From Rhodoferax sp. (lineage in GTDB: Bacteria; Pseudomonadota; Gammaproteobacteria; Burkholderiales; Burkholderiaceae_C), in contig VERU01000040.1 in NCBI GenBank assembly GCA_018882485.1, positions 1 through 11,765 on the forward strand: 11,765 nucleotides of DNA, in the 5' to 3' direction. How positions within the stretch are numbered: the stretch's first letter is position 1; each line of letters starts with the position of its first letter. Shown one piece after another: positions 1 to 7,398 of this stretch. Under the pieces are notes generated by a model, which made no database searches, was not told the DNA's origin, and saw only the letters and a list, made by a program, of their open reading frames with translations. The position numbers and the translations under genes were made by a program.

Positions 1-76
1 GTGCGGAGCCTGGACCGTGGTCGTGCGGGATACCCGGACCCACGAGCTCCACCCTGCCGGGGACACGCATGGATGA
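1..76 (+). CDS. soxD: Sarcosine oxidase delta subunit, C-terminal end (partial)
   Basis: Only the last 24 codons lie in the window (reading frame starting at base 2, stop TGA at 74-76). They read CGAWTVVVRDTRTHEL then a short tail. This matches the family's C-terminal pattern, in which a zinc-ligand Cys is followed by a W/F-rich strand and RDT-x-T-x-E. The first visible Cys would be that last zinc ligand; the other ligands are off the edge. SoxD is the small zinc subunit of heterotetrameric sarcosine oxidase (alpha-beta-gamma-delta). The stop overlaps the soxA start by 8 bp (ATGGATGA), matching the usual soxB-soxD-soxA-soxG order. The call rests on a short stretch plus the neighbours. Confidence 0.72.
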   Translation, partial: CGAWTVVVRDTRTHELHPAGDTHG

Positions 77-3029
77 CCGGTTGCGCCTGCCGGCCGGAGG
101 GCTCATCCAACGCGACAAGCCCATCACCTTTCGGTTCAACAACCGCGACTACCAGGGCTTCGAAGGCGACACCCTGGCCTCGGCACTGCTGGCCGCCGGA
201 GTCCGCCTGACGGCCCGCAGCTTCAAGTTCCACCGTCCACGGGGCGTCACATCGGCCGGTGTTGACGAGCCATCATCCATCGTGGAACTGCTCGGCCCCG
301 AGCAATCCGGCAATCACCCGATCACGCAGGTCGCTCTGCGCCACGGCCTGGTTGCACGCTCGGTCAATTGCTGGCCCAGCGCGAACTTTGACCTGATGTC
401 CGTGAACCAGTGGTTCTCGAGACTGCTGCCCGCAGCGTTCTATTACAAGACATTCATGTGGCCCAACTGGCACCTGTGGGAGCCAGGTATCCGCCGCCTG
501 GCCGGACTGGCCCGGGCACCCGCGGTCGCCCCTACAGCGGGTAGTTATGAAACCCGCTACGGGCATTGTGATGTGCTGGTGGTAGGGGCCGGGCCGGCGG
601 GATTGATGGCTGCACGGGTCGCTGCGCGTGCCGGATGCAGGGTGATGCTGGTCGATGACGGCGCGCAGCCAGGGGGGCGGTTGCTGGATCACCGAAGTCA
701 AATCGACGGGATCGCAGGGCAGGACTGGGTGGCCCGTGTGGTCGCGGAACTGGACTCCGTCCTGAAGGTTCGACGCCTGCAGTCGACCAGCGTCTGGGCC
801 TATCGGGAAGGCAATCTTCTCATCATGACCCAGCGTCACCCCGAGAGAGCGGGACTGGTTCAGCGAACCTGGCGCGTTCGGGCTCAACAGGTGGTCCTCG
901 CCACCGGCGCCAACGAGCGGCCTCTGGTCTTCCCGGACAACGATCGGCCCGGCATCATGCTGGCGTCGGCAGCGCAAGCCTATCTTCATCGGTATGCGGT
1001 GCGGCCCGGACGGCGCGCTGTGGTCTTCACGAACAACAGCAGCGCCTACGAAGTCGCTGCCGACCTGTCGGCCGCGGGTGTCCGTGTGATGCCCATTGTG
1101 GACGCCAGAACGCAGATACCGACCGATGCGCTGGAGCGAGTACCCGGCATCGAAGTCCTTGCGGGACACATCGTGGATGGAACCCGGGGTTATCGCCAGC
1201 TCGGCGCCGTTCGAGTCAGCGCGCGGGAGTCCTCGCCATCCCAATCGGGGCATCGCTGGCTGGAGTGCGATCTGTTGGCCGTTTCAGGTGGATGGAACCC
1301 AGTGGTTCACCTGTATTCACAGTCTCGCGGCGAATTGCGCTACGAAGATGGGTTGGCGGCCCTGGCACCCGGCAAGCCGGCACAACCCGTCGTGTGCGCC
1401 GGCGCAGCGTCCGGCGTCCTGGATCTGTCCGATGTGCTGGCCGATGGTGCGATCCGTGGACGCATGGCTGCAGAACGCTGCGGCCGTGACCCAGCCGAGG
1501 GTGCGCCGATCGTTCCCCACGCCGATGCCGGGCTCCGATGGGACATCCAGGCGGTCTGGAGTGTCGACACCTGCAAACCGGGCGACAAGGCCTTCGTCGA
1601 TCTCCAGCACGACGTCACGGTAGATGATCTTCACTTGGCAGTCCGTGAAGGATATGCTGCTGCCGAACACGCCAAACGCTACACCACTGCGGGAATGGGT
1701 TTCGATCAGGGTAAGACAGGGCACCTGAATGTGGCTGGAATCCTGGCCCAGGCTCGACAGCTTCCCGTGCAGGAAGTGGGTACGACGACCATGAGATCCC
1801 CCTACGTACCGATCGACTTCGGAGCACTGGTCGGCGCTCGGGGTGCCAGCGTTTTCCTGCCCTATCGTCACACACCCATCACACCCTGGAACCTGGCGCA
1901 TGGCGCGGTGATGTTCGAAGCGGGTGCCCGCTGGCGCAGACCCGGTTACTACCCCAGACAGGGAGAAGGCCTGCCACAAGCCCTGCAACGCGAATGCATG
2001 ACGGTCCGAAACCAGGTTGCGGTCTACGACGGTTCGCCTCTAGGCAAGTTCGAGATCCGGGGGGCGGATGCACTACGGCTGACCGAGATGCTCTACACCA
2101 CAAGCCAGGCTAGTTTGAAAGACGGCCAGGGTCGGTATGGACTGATGCTGACGGACGACGGCCTGGTACTCGACGACGGCGTTTGTTTCAGGCTCTCCGA
2201 GAACCATTACCTGCTGTCCACCTCGACCGCCAATGCGGACGAGGTCTACCGCCACATTGAGCACTTCCTGCAAGTCGAACGCCCCCTGTGGAAAGTGCAG
2301 GTCACTCCCGTCACCGCCGCCTGGGCCAATGTAACGGTCTGCGGTCCCGACGCCCGCCGGTTGCTGGGCAAATTGGCAACCGATCTGGACCTGTCCAATC
2401 AAGGGTTTCCGTTCATGGGCCTGCGCATCGGCCACATCGCGGGCATTCCGGTTCGCGTCGCCCGCGTGAGCTTTACCGGCGAACTCAGTTTTGAGATCAA
2501 CGCCCCTGCCTCACGGGGCCTGGAACTCTGGGAAACGCTGCTTGAAGTTGGCGCCTCGATGGGCATCTGCCCCGTTGGGTCGGAGGCCAACCATGTTCTC
2601 AGGGTCGAGAAGGGATTTCTATCGCTGGGCCATGAGGTCGACGGTACAGCAGACCCCCACGACTTGGGCATGGCCTGGGCCATGTCGCAGGCCAAGCCCG
2701 ATTTCCTAGGTAAACGGGCCGTCGAAATCCGTCGCTCATCGGGCAGGGTCAGGCGCGAATTGGTCGGACTTCTGACCGATGACCCAGCCCGTCTGGTCAT
2801 TGAAGGCGCTCCGCTGACCCCGGGTGGGCGGCGCGAGGCGTCGGAAGGATTCGTCAGCGCCTGCGTGCACAGTCCGGTTATGGCGCGTAGCGTGGCACTG
2901 GGTTTGTTGTCGAACGGCAGAGCCCGCCACGGCGAGAAAGTCTACATCCGCATGAAGAACGAGATCGTCCCTGCCACCGTGACGAGCCCCTGTTTCTACG
3001 ATCCCTCGGGACACAGGATGCGTTCATGA
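69..3029 (+). CDS. soxA: Sarcosine oxidase alpha subunit (heterotetrameric, folate-binding)
   Basis: This 986-aa protein has the usual length and layout of the large subunit of cytoplasmic heterotetrameric sarcosine oxidase, which oxidises sarcosine or related N-methyl amino acids and passes the one-carbon unit to tetrahydrofolate. Residues about 10-95 form the cysteine-free ferredoxin-like N-domain (GDTLASALLAAGV, RSFKFHRPRG). A dinucleotide-binding Rossmann motif GAGPAG lies at 173-178 with acidic D196/D197 ending the next strand. A second nucleotide-binding region follows at about 317-327 (VVFTNNSSAY). The typical linker KRYTTAGMGFDQGKT comes next. From about residue 585 to the end is the GcvT-like aminomethyltransferase/folate domain. 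The ATG at 69 overlaps the soxD stop, and the TGA at 3027-3029 overlaps the soxG start as ATGA, so expression is probably translationally coupled. In known complexes the covalent flavin is on SoxB, which is not in the window. The true substrate could be another N-methyl amino acid. Confidence 0.93.
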   Translation: MDDRLRLPAGGLIQRDKPITFRFNNRDYQGFEGDTLASALLAAGVRLTARSFKFHRPRGVTSAGVDEPSSIVELLGPEQSGNHPITQVALRHGLVARSVNCWPSANFDLMSVNQWFSRLLPAAFYYKTFMWPNWHLWEPGIRRLAGLARAPAVAPTAGSYETRYGHCDVLVVGAGPAGLMAARVAARAGCRVMLVDDGAQPGGRLLDHRSQIDGIAGQDWVARVVAELDSVLKVRRLQSTSVWAYREGNLLIMTQRHPERAGLVQRTWRVRAQQVVLATGANERPLVFPDNDRPGIMLASAAQAYLHRYAVRPGRRAVVFTNNSSAYEVAADLSAAGVRVMPIVDARTQIPTDALERVPGIEVLAGHIVDGTRGYRQLGAVRVSARESSPSQSGHRWLECDLLAVSGGWNPVVHLYSQSRGELRYEDGLAALAPGKPAQPVVCAGAASGVLDLSDVLADGAIRGRMAAERCGRDPAEGAPIVPHADAGLRWDIQAVWSVDTCKPGDKAFVDLQHDVTVDDLHLAVREGYAAAEHAKRYTTAGMGFDQGKTGHLNVAGILAQARQLPVQEVGTTTMRSPYVPIDFGALVGARGASVFLPYRHTPITPWNLAHGAVMFEAGARWRRPGYYPRQGEGLPQALQRECMTVRNQVAVYDGSPLGKFEIRGADALRLTEMLYTTSQASLKDGQGRYGLMLTDDGLVLDDGVCFRLSENHYLLSTSTANADEVYRHIEHFLQVERPLWKVQVTPVTAAWANVTVCGPDARRLLGKLATDLDLSNQGFPFMGLRIGHIAGIPVRVARVSFTGELSFEINAPASRGLELWETLLEVGASMGICPVGSEANHVLRVEKGFLSLGHEVDGTADPHDLGMAWAMSQAKPDFLGKRAVEIRRSSGRVRRELVGLLTDDPARLVIEGAPLTPGGRREASEGFVSACVHSPVMARSVALGLLSNGRARHGEKVYIRMKNEIVPATVTSPCFYDPSGHRMRS

Positions 3030-3553
3030 ATCGCCAGAGGACCTCTTGCCGATACGCCTGCGAGGTGGGGCGCATGCCCTCACCCGCATTGCTGGACATC
3101 AAGGGCGCTGGCCCTGAGATAGCTGGCCGCTTGGCAGAACTCGGATTGGTCATCCCCCAGAGGTCGCGGTTCAGCACGGCCGGTGACCTGCATCTGGTGC
3201 TCCCAAGGGCAACCCATGGGCTGTTGCGAGCGCCGCTTGCCCGTCGGACCGAATTGCTCGAAAGGTTGAACCGTCCCCCGACCGGACCCGATACGCTCAT
3301 CATCGACCTGACCGAGGCCTGGGCCTGGTTTTCCATTCAAGGTCCCGAGTCAAACGAAGTGATGGCCGTGATTTGCCCCCTGGATCTAGACCCATCGTCG
3401 ATGGCGGTCGATGGAGCCACCTTTACCGAAGTCGTCGGAATCAAAGCCTTGCTGTGGCGTATGGGAAATGGCTTTGAATGGGCAGTTGAGCGCAGCCACG
3501 CCCACTGGATGGCCGATTGGCTGGCCCGTGTGCAATCGCCCGACGCCCATTAG
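3026..3553 (+). CDS. soxG: Sarcosine oxidase gamma subunit
   Basis: This 175-aa protein begins at an ATG that overlaps the soxA stop by 4 bp (ATGA). The first 60 or so residues are poorly conserved. The C-terminal part carries the family's recognisable features: IDLTEAWAWFSIQGPES, then CPLDLDP, then a strand-rich segment ending ALLWRMGNGFEWAVERSHA. In known complexes the gamma subunit is a small GcvT-like fold that packs on alpha and beta. The family is poorly conserved, so gene order and the GP...CPLDL...LWR pattern carry the call. It is a little short for the family from memory, but not obviously truncated. It is the last gene before a 220-bp gap. Confidence 0.85.
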   Translation: MNRQRTSCRYACEVGRMPSPALLDIKGAGPEIAGRLAELGLVIPQRSRFSTAGDLHLVLPRATHGLLRAPLARRTELLERLNRPPTGPDTLIIDLTEAWAWFSIQGPESNEVMAVICPLDLDPSSMAVDGATFTEVVGIKALLWRMGNGFEWAVERSHAHWMADWLARVQSPDAH

Positions 3554-3565
3554 CACCAGTGGGCG
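3544..3565 (+). other. Stem-loop spanning the soxG stop codon
   Basis: CGCCCATT and AGTGGGCG flank a 6-nt loop (AGCACC), giving an 8-bp stem with one G-T wobble; six pairs (CGCCCA/TGGGCG) are perfect. The soxG stop codon (3551-3553) sits at the inner stem and loop. No U-tract follows (ATTGAAAACCG), so it is a poor intrinsic terminator. It may instead block 3'-to-5' mRNA decay and stabilise the sox message. That role is inferred only from the fold. Confidence 0.4.
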
Positions 3566-3700
3566 ATTGAAAACCGCTTTGTTAATGACAGGGTTAGGCC
3601 TGACCGGCATCGGTGCTGCGCAGTCCTATGCTGGCTCGGTATATGCATGTTTCAGTTCAGTATTTAGGGAATCCGGTTCCCATCCCTACAATGAACCAGA

Positions 3701-3714
3701 CGGGGACCACCCCG
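3701..3714 (+). other. Small GC-rich hairpin CGGGG-ACCA-CCCCG
   Basis: Perfect 5-bp arms with a 4-nt loop, in the leader of the binding-protein gene and about 60 bp before its start. There is no T-run after it, so terminator function is unlikely. It may be part of a structured leader together with the repeat that follows. The arms are short enough to occur by chance in such G+C-rich DNA. Confidence 0.3.
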
Positions 3715-3720
3715 CATCGG

Positions 3721-3739
3721 ACCTGTGCAGGGAACAGGT
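3721..3739. promoter_or_regulatory. Inverted repeat ACCTGT-N7-ACAGGT, possible operator or leader hairpin
   Basis: The two 6-bp arms are perfect reverse complements with a 7-nt spacer, centred about 44 bp upstream of the binding-protein start codon. The symmetry and position would suit a dimeric regulator's operator or an mRNA hairpin. No regulator gene is present to pair with it, and the family of any binder cannot be named. Confidence 0.33.
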
Positions 3740-3763
3740 GTTTGGCACCCTCTTGAACTTTTT

Positions 3764-3767
3764 GGAG
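3764..3767 (+). promoter_or_regulatory. Ribosome binding site of the binding-protein gene
   Basis: GGAG lies 6 nt before the ATG at 3774 (TTTTTGGAGTGACTGATG). It is the clearest Shine-Dalgarno sequence in the forward block and fixes the start of the binding protein just ahead of a good signal peptide. Strong initiation here fits the need for excess binding protein over permease. Confidence 0.75.
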
Positions 3768-3773
3768 TGACTG

Positions 3774-4583
3774 ATGAATCGATTCAAACGCATGCTGGGC
3801 ATCGCTGCGATGCTGGTAACGGCCCTGGTCTGGGTACAGCCCGCCAGTGCACAACAGGACAATCTGGTCGATCAAATCAAGAAACGCGGCAAGCTCCAGG
3901 TGGGCTTTTCAAGCTTCGTTCCCTGGGCCATGCGCGACAAGCAGGGCCAGTGGGTGGGCTTCGAGGTTGACGTGGCTACCAAATTGGCCAAGGATCTCGG
4001 CGTGCAACTGGAACTGATGCCCACGGCCTGGGACGGCATCATCCCGTCCCTGATCTCCAGCAAATTCGATGTGATCATCGGGGGCATGTCGGTAACGCCC
4101 GCGCGGCTGGAACAGATCGACTTCACAGAAGCCTACTCGACCTCGGGACAAGGTGTCGCGGCTTCCAAAAAGCTGGCTGCCAAGTTGAAATGGCCTGAGG
4201 AGTACAACAACTCCAATGTCACTTTCACCTGCCGGCGTGGAGCCACACCTTGCAAGTTGATCGAAGAAAAATGGCCAAAGGCCAACCTGCGTCAGTTCGA
4301 TGACGACGCCATCGCGTTCCAGGAGGTCATCAATGGAAATGCCCACGCCACCATCTCGTCCGAACCCAAACCCACGTTCTTCGCCCTGAAGAACCCGGAC
4401 ACCTTGTTCAAGCCGACCCAGGAAAAGCTCGCAGGGTCTTATGAGGGATTTGGGGTGCGCAAGGGAAACAAGGCAGCCCTGGCCACCTTCAATGAATGGA
4501 TCGCCAAAAACAAGGATTTCCTGGCTGCCCGCCACAAGTACTGGTTCGGCTCCCAGGAGTGGACTGCGCTGGTTCCGTCCTGA
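3774..4583 (+). CDS. Polar amino acid ABC transporter, periplasmic substrate-binding protein
   Basis: This 269-aa protein starts with a classic Sec signal peptide: MNRFKR basic end, hydrophobic core at residues 8-21, and AXA cleavage site ASA|QQ after residue 26. The mature part is a family-3 solute-binding protein (SBP_bac_3): the start KKRGKLQVGF, GFEVDVATKLAKDLG, then TAWDGIIPSLISSKFDVIIGGMSVTPAR (R111 is the usual ligand carboxylate contact) and FTEAYSTSGQG. It captures an amino-acid-like ligand in the periplasm and delivers it to the permease encoded 6 bp downstream. An unusual pair, C153 and C160 (CRRGATPC), lies in lobe 2 and could form a disulfide. The ligand cannot be read from sequence; context favours a zwitterionic N-methylated or acylated compound. 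Confidence 0.92.
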   Translation: MNRFKRMLGIAAMLVTALVWVQPASAQQDNLVDQIKKRGKLQVGFSSFVPWAMRDKQGQWVGFEVDVATKLAKDLGVQLELMPTAWDGIIPSLISSKFDVIIGGMSVTPARLEQIDFTEAYSTSGQGVAASKKLAAKLKWPEEYNNSNVTFTCRRGATPCKLIEEKWPKANLRQFDDDAIAFQEVINGNAHATISSEPKPTFFALKNPDTLFKPTQEKLAGSYEGFGVRKGNKAALATFNEWIAKNKDFLAARHKYWFGSQEWTALVPS

Positions 4584-4589
4584 CCCTGA

Positions 4590-5513
4590 ATGGAGCAGGC
4601 CGCTGATCTTCAGGTCGGTCGTCCGCGCCGCAAGACGCGGACCCGGTCATGGCGTTGGCTGGATACGGTGCTGCTGGCCTTGGTGCTGGGCGCCGTGGGC
4701 TTTTTCGCCTGGAAGACCAATGTGGTGTTCAACTACCGTTGGGACTGGAGCACGGTCTGGCCGTTCGTGTTCCGGTTCGATGCGCCCTCGGACCGGTGGG
4801 TACCCAACATCCTCGTCGAAGGATTCCTCACGACCGTCCGGCTGGCGGTATGGGGCATCCTGATATCCGGAATCATAGGCACGCTGATGGGGCTGGCGCG
4901 GAACAGCCGAAGACTGTTCCTGAGGCTGCTCAGCAGCGCTTATGTGATGTTGATTCGGAATATCCCGCCGGTCGTCTTTGTCTTCGTTTTCGTTTTTTTT
5001 ATCGCCAGCCAGATCATGCCGAAACTGGCGGTCACCGGCATGGTGTCGGAGCTTTCGGGAACGGCGCAGTGGTGGATTGCGTTCTTTTTTGGCACACCCA
5101 AACTCCTCGACAACTTCCTGCTGGGCCTGATTTGCCTTTCCGTGTTCTCGGGAGCCTATGTCACGGAGATCGTGCGTGCCGGCATCGAGTCGGTACCCCG
5201 TGCCCAGATCGAAGCCGGTCAGAGCCTGGGAATGTCGCCATTCAACATCGCGCGGGATATCGTGTTGCCACAGGCCCTGCGCAACGTGCTGCCCCCCATG
5301 GCGGGGCAATTCATCCAGTTGATCAAGGACTCGTCCCTGGTTTCACTGGTCTCCATCCAGGAGCTGTCGTTCATGGCACAGGACGTACAGGTAACCACGC
5401 AGCGTGTGTTTGAGGTCTTTCTGTTCGTGGGCGGTGTCTACTTTGTCATCTGCTTCACCCTGGCACGCCTGTTCGGCAGGCTGGAACGGCGCAACCAGAC
5501 CTCCGACCGCTGA
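4590..5513 (+). CDS. Polar amino acid ABC transporter permease
   Basis: This 307-aa inner-membrane protein of the His/Glu/Gln/Arg permease family has a basic cytoplasmic N-terminus (RPRRKTRTR), a first membrane helix at about residues 24-42, and several more. The EAA loop that docks the ATPase is clear: EIVRAGIESVPRAQIEAGQSLGMS, ending LPQALRNVLPPM. The end LFGRLERR is typical. Between the first helices is a long periplasmic insert (VVFNYRWDWSTVWP...) as in the larger GltK-type permeases. The start ATG follows the binding-protein stop by 6 bp but has no strong Shine-Dalgarno, so translation is probably coupled. It is the only permease in this forward transporter, so it may work as a homodimer. 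An 8-T run at 4993-5000 lies within a V/F-repeat helix. Confidence 0.92.
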   Translation: MEQAADLQVGRPRRKTRTRSWRWLDTVLLALVLGAVGFFAWKTNVVFNYRWDWSTVWPFVFRFDAPSDRWVPNILVEGFLTTVRLAVWGILISGIIGTLMGLARNSRRLFLRLLSSAYVMLIRNIPPVVFVFVFVFFIASQIMPKLAVTGMVSELSGTAQWWIAFFFGTPKLLDNFLLGLICLSVFSGAYVTEIVRAGIESVPRAQIEAGQSLGMSPFNIARDIVLPQALRNVLPPMAGQFIQLIKDSSLVSLVSIQELSFMAQDVQVTTQRVFEVFLFVGGVYFVICFTLARLFGRLERRNQTSDR

Positions 5514-5581
5514 GCGGCCGATCCGAAGCCTGTGTGGACGCCTGAGTCCCTTCATTGATTCGACCTTTACTGAACAAGGCC

Positions 5582-6325
5582 ATGTCCCAGAAGAACATCA
5601 TTGAAATCAGGAACCTGCACAAATGGTTTGGCAACGTGCACGTACTCCGAGGCGTGGACCTGTCGGTGCGCTCAGGGGAGAAAGTGGTGGTGTGCGGCCC
5701 GTCCGGCTCGGGCAAGTCAACCCTGATTCGATGCATCAACCGGCTGGAGGTCCACGACCAGGGCTCCATCGTCATCGATGGCATTGAGCTCAGCGATGAC
5801 ACCGAGAACATATCGGCCATACGGCGTGAAGTCGGGATGGTGTTCCAGAGTTTCAACCTGTTTCCGCACCTGAGCGTTCTGGAAAACTGCGCCTTGCCAC
5901 AGATCCGGGCCCGAGGCACAGCCCGCAAGGATGCGGAGGACAAGGCCATGCAGTACCTGCGTCGGGTGAAGATCCCGGAGCAGGCCAACAAGTTTCCTGC
6001 CCAGCTCTCAGGTGGACAGCAGCAGCGGGTGGCCATTGCGCGCTCCCTGTGCATGGAGCCCAAGATCATGTTGTTCGACGAACCGACATCGGCTCTGGAT
6101 CCGGAGATGATCAAGGAAGTATTGGATGTGATGATCGATCTGGCGCAGTCCGGAATGACCATGATTTGCGTCACCCACGAAATGGGCTTTGCGCGCAAGG
6201 TGGCGGACTCGGTGGTGTTCATGGACGGTGGGACCATCGTCGAGCAGGCCCCACCCAACGAGCTGTTCGCCCATCCCCAATCGGAGCGGACCCAGCGGTT
6301 TCTGGGCAACATCCTGGCGCACTGA
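5582..6325 (+). CDS. Polar amino acid ABC transporter ATP-binding protein
   Basis: This 247-aa ATPase of the GlnQ/GltL/HisP type powers the importer. Walker A GPSGSGKS is at residues 39-46, the Q-loop is in [11 protein letters not shown], the signature [15 protein letters not shown] starts at 142, Walker B is [12 protein letters not shown] (D166, E167) and the switch His is in [14 protein letters not shown]. The end follows the usual pattern [23 protein letters not shown] chose the ATG at 5582 (MSQKNIIEI) over an upstream TTG in the same frame because it gives the normal family N-terminus and follows an AAGG motif. A 68-bp spacer with no gene separates it from the permease. It ends 2 bp before the deacylase start, tying that enzyme to the transporter. 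Confidence 0.95.
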   Translation: MSQKNIIEIRNLHKWFGNVHVLRGVDLSVRSGEKVVVCGPSGSGKSTLIRCINRLEVHDQGSIVIDGIELSDDTENISAIRREVGMVFQSFNLFPHLSVLENCALPQIRARGTARKDAEDKAMQYLRRVKIPEQANKFPAQLSGGQQQRVAIARSLCMEPKIMLFDEPTSALDPEMIKEVLDVMIDLAQSGMTMICVTHEMGFARKVADSVVFMDGGTIVEQAPPNELFAHPQSERTQRFLGNILAH

Positions 6326-6327
6326 CC

Positions 6328-7359
6328 ATGGCAGACCGCACCCCGACGGTAGACCGATCGCTCAGCCTGCTGCGTTGCGACATCGATCTGGAAGCACCAG
6401 GCAGGCACCAGGGCTTCCTCCGACTGCCCCACTCTGTCCATCGTTCGGCATATGGCTGGATCCCGATACCCATCGCCAGCATCCGCAACGGCAGCGGGCC
6501 CCGTGTGTTGCTCGTGGCGGGCAACCACGGCGACGAATGGGAAGGGCAAATGGTCCTGGGTGAACTGCTGCGCGAGCTCACGACCTCGCACATTCGAGGG
6601 CAGGTGGTGATCCTCCCCTCGCTGAACTTTCCAGCTGCCCAGGCCGGTTTGCGAACCTCCCCCATCGACGGCGGAAACATGAACCGCGCCTTCCCCGGCG
6701 ACACGCATGGAACCACAACATCACAAATTGCCTGGTGGATCGAGCATGTGTTGCTGCCAGGATTCGACCTGCTGCTGGATCTCCACTCGGGCGGAAGTTC
6801 ACTGACTTACCTGCCTTGTGTGCTGGCATACCGTCAACCCGAGACGAACGAGATGAACCGGCTGCTGGGGCTGGCCCGTGCCTTTGGGGCACCGGTCAGC
6901 TTTTTCTCGGCCACACCCACCAGCCAGGGCCGGACCCTCTCAGCGGCGGCGCTGCGCCAGGGTGTCCTCGGCTTGGCCACCGAAATCGGCGGAGGCGGTC
7001 TGGTGACACCGGCGTCCATGACGCTGATGCGACGAGGGGTTCGGCGCGTACTCCACACGGCGGGACTGCTGCCGGACATTCGACTGGATCCGCCGGATCC
7101 GACTCGGCTCATGCAGGTGGGTGGCGACGACCATCATGTCTACACGATGGAGTCCGGGCTTTTCGAACCTCTGGTCGAAGTCGGAGATCGGGTCGAAGCG
7201 GGACAGCCTGCAGCGCGGATCCATCACCATGCAAGCCCCTGGATCGCTCCGACCGAACTGCGTTTCGCCCTCTCGGGGACCGTGTTGTGCAAACGGGTTC
7301 CCGCAGTCTGCGAGCCAGGCGACTGCCTCTTCCAACTGGGCTCCGATTTTCTGCCCTGA
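6328..7359 (+). CDS. Succinylglutamate desuccinylase/aspartoacylase-family deacylase (DoeB-like)
   Basis: This 343-aa cytoplasmic zinc carboxypeptidase-fold (M14-like) enzyme is expected to remove an acyl group from the nitrogen of an amino acid. The zinc triad is visible: GNHGDEWEG gives H67 and E70, and LDLHSGG gives H153. The probable catalytic Glu is E219 in ATEIGGGG. The C-terminal part (from about residue 270: VYTMESGLFEPLVEVGDRVEAGQ) is the barrel-like end domain found in AstE and DoeB proteins. GNMNRAFPG is another family motif. The closest characterised group by eye is DoeB, which deacetylates N-alpha-acetyl-diaminobutyrate in ectoine breakdown, but no ectoine hydrolase or other doe gene is here. 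The ATG at 6328 follows the ATPase stop by 2 bp; the frame stays open upstream inside the ATPase gene, but that extension is not real. The substrate is unknown. Confidence 0.86.
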   Translation: MADRTPTVDRSLSLLRCDIDLEAPGRHQGFLRLPHSVHRSAYGWIPIPIASIRNGSGPRVLLVAGNHGDEWEGQMVLGELLRELTTSHIRGQVVILPSLNFPAAQAGLRTSPIDGGNMNRAFPGDTHGTTTSQIAWWIEHVLLPGFDLLLDLHSGGSSLTYLPCVLAYRQPETNEMNRLLGLARAFGAPVSFFSATPTSQGRTLSAAALRQGVLGLATEIGGGGLVTPASMTLMRRGVRRVLHTAGLLPDIRLDPPDPTRLMQVGGDDHHVYTMESGLFEPLVEVGDRVEAGQPAARIHHHASPWIAPTELRFALSGTVLCKRVPAVCEPGDCLFQLGSDFLP

Positions 7360-7366
7360 GCCCAGT
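7335..7366 (+). other. Nine-pair stem-loop spanning the deacylase stop codon
   Basis: ACTGGGCTC (7335-7343) and GAGCCCAGT (7358-7366) are perfect reverse complements around a 14-nt loop. The TGA stop at 7357-7359 lies at the loop edge. The following bases (GCGCCACAATTATT) are not a T-tract, so it is at most a weak terminator. It could attenuate or protect the mRNA between the deacylase and the Rieske gene 33 bp further on. The role is inferred. Confidence 0.45.
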
Positions 7367-7398
7367 GCGCCACAATTATTGAAATCCCGACTGCCACC

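Larger units (their letters stand above)
3554..3773. other. 220-bp non-coding region between soxG and the transporter genes
   Basis: No convincing gene is seen on either strand. It is more A+T-rich than the flanking genes in places (for example around 3640-3665) and carries three short perfect inverted repeats near its right side: GGGAA/TTCCC (3667-3671 and 3677-3681), CGGGG/CCCCG (3701-3705 and 3710-3714) and ACCTGT/ACAGGT (3721-3726 and 3734-3739). It is the longest gene-free stretch in the window and the most likely place for a separate transporter promoter or for mRNA processing. A TATATG at 3640-3645 resembles a -10 box but has no good -35 partner at the right distance, so I do not call a promoter. 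Confidence 0.6.

Noticed and set aside
273..1253. Long open frame on the reverse strand opposite soxA
   Set aside because: It lies wholly antisense to a clear gene, has low-complexity His/Arg/Pro-rich translation and no family motif; long antisense frames are expected in G+C-rich DNA.
3640..3645. TATATG as a -10 box
   Set aside because: The hexamer at the expected -35 place is TGCGCA, a poor match; not enough to call a promoter.
3742..3756. TTGGCACCCTCTTGAA resembling a sigma-54 promoter
   Set aside because: The GG-to-GC spacing is one base short, the -12 GC is GA, and it would start transcription almost at the start codon.
6049..6327. Upstream extension of the deacylase frame
   Set aside because: It only shadows the ATPase gene; the ATG at 6328 gives a normal-length enzyme.
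5455..6708. 417-codon reverse-strand frame opposite the ATPase and deacylase
   Set aside because: It crosses two well-supported genes and has no recognisable domain.
62..6711. 12-base repeat GACACGCATGGA at 62-73 and 6700-6711
   Set aside because: A few shared 12-mers are expected by chance in a window this size; both copies are in coding sequence of unrelated genes.
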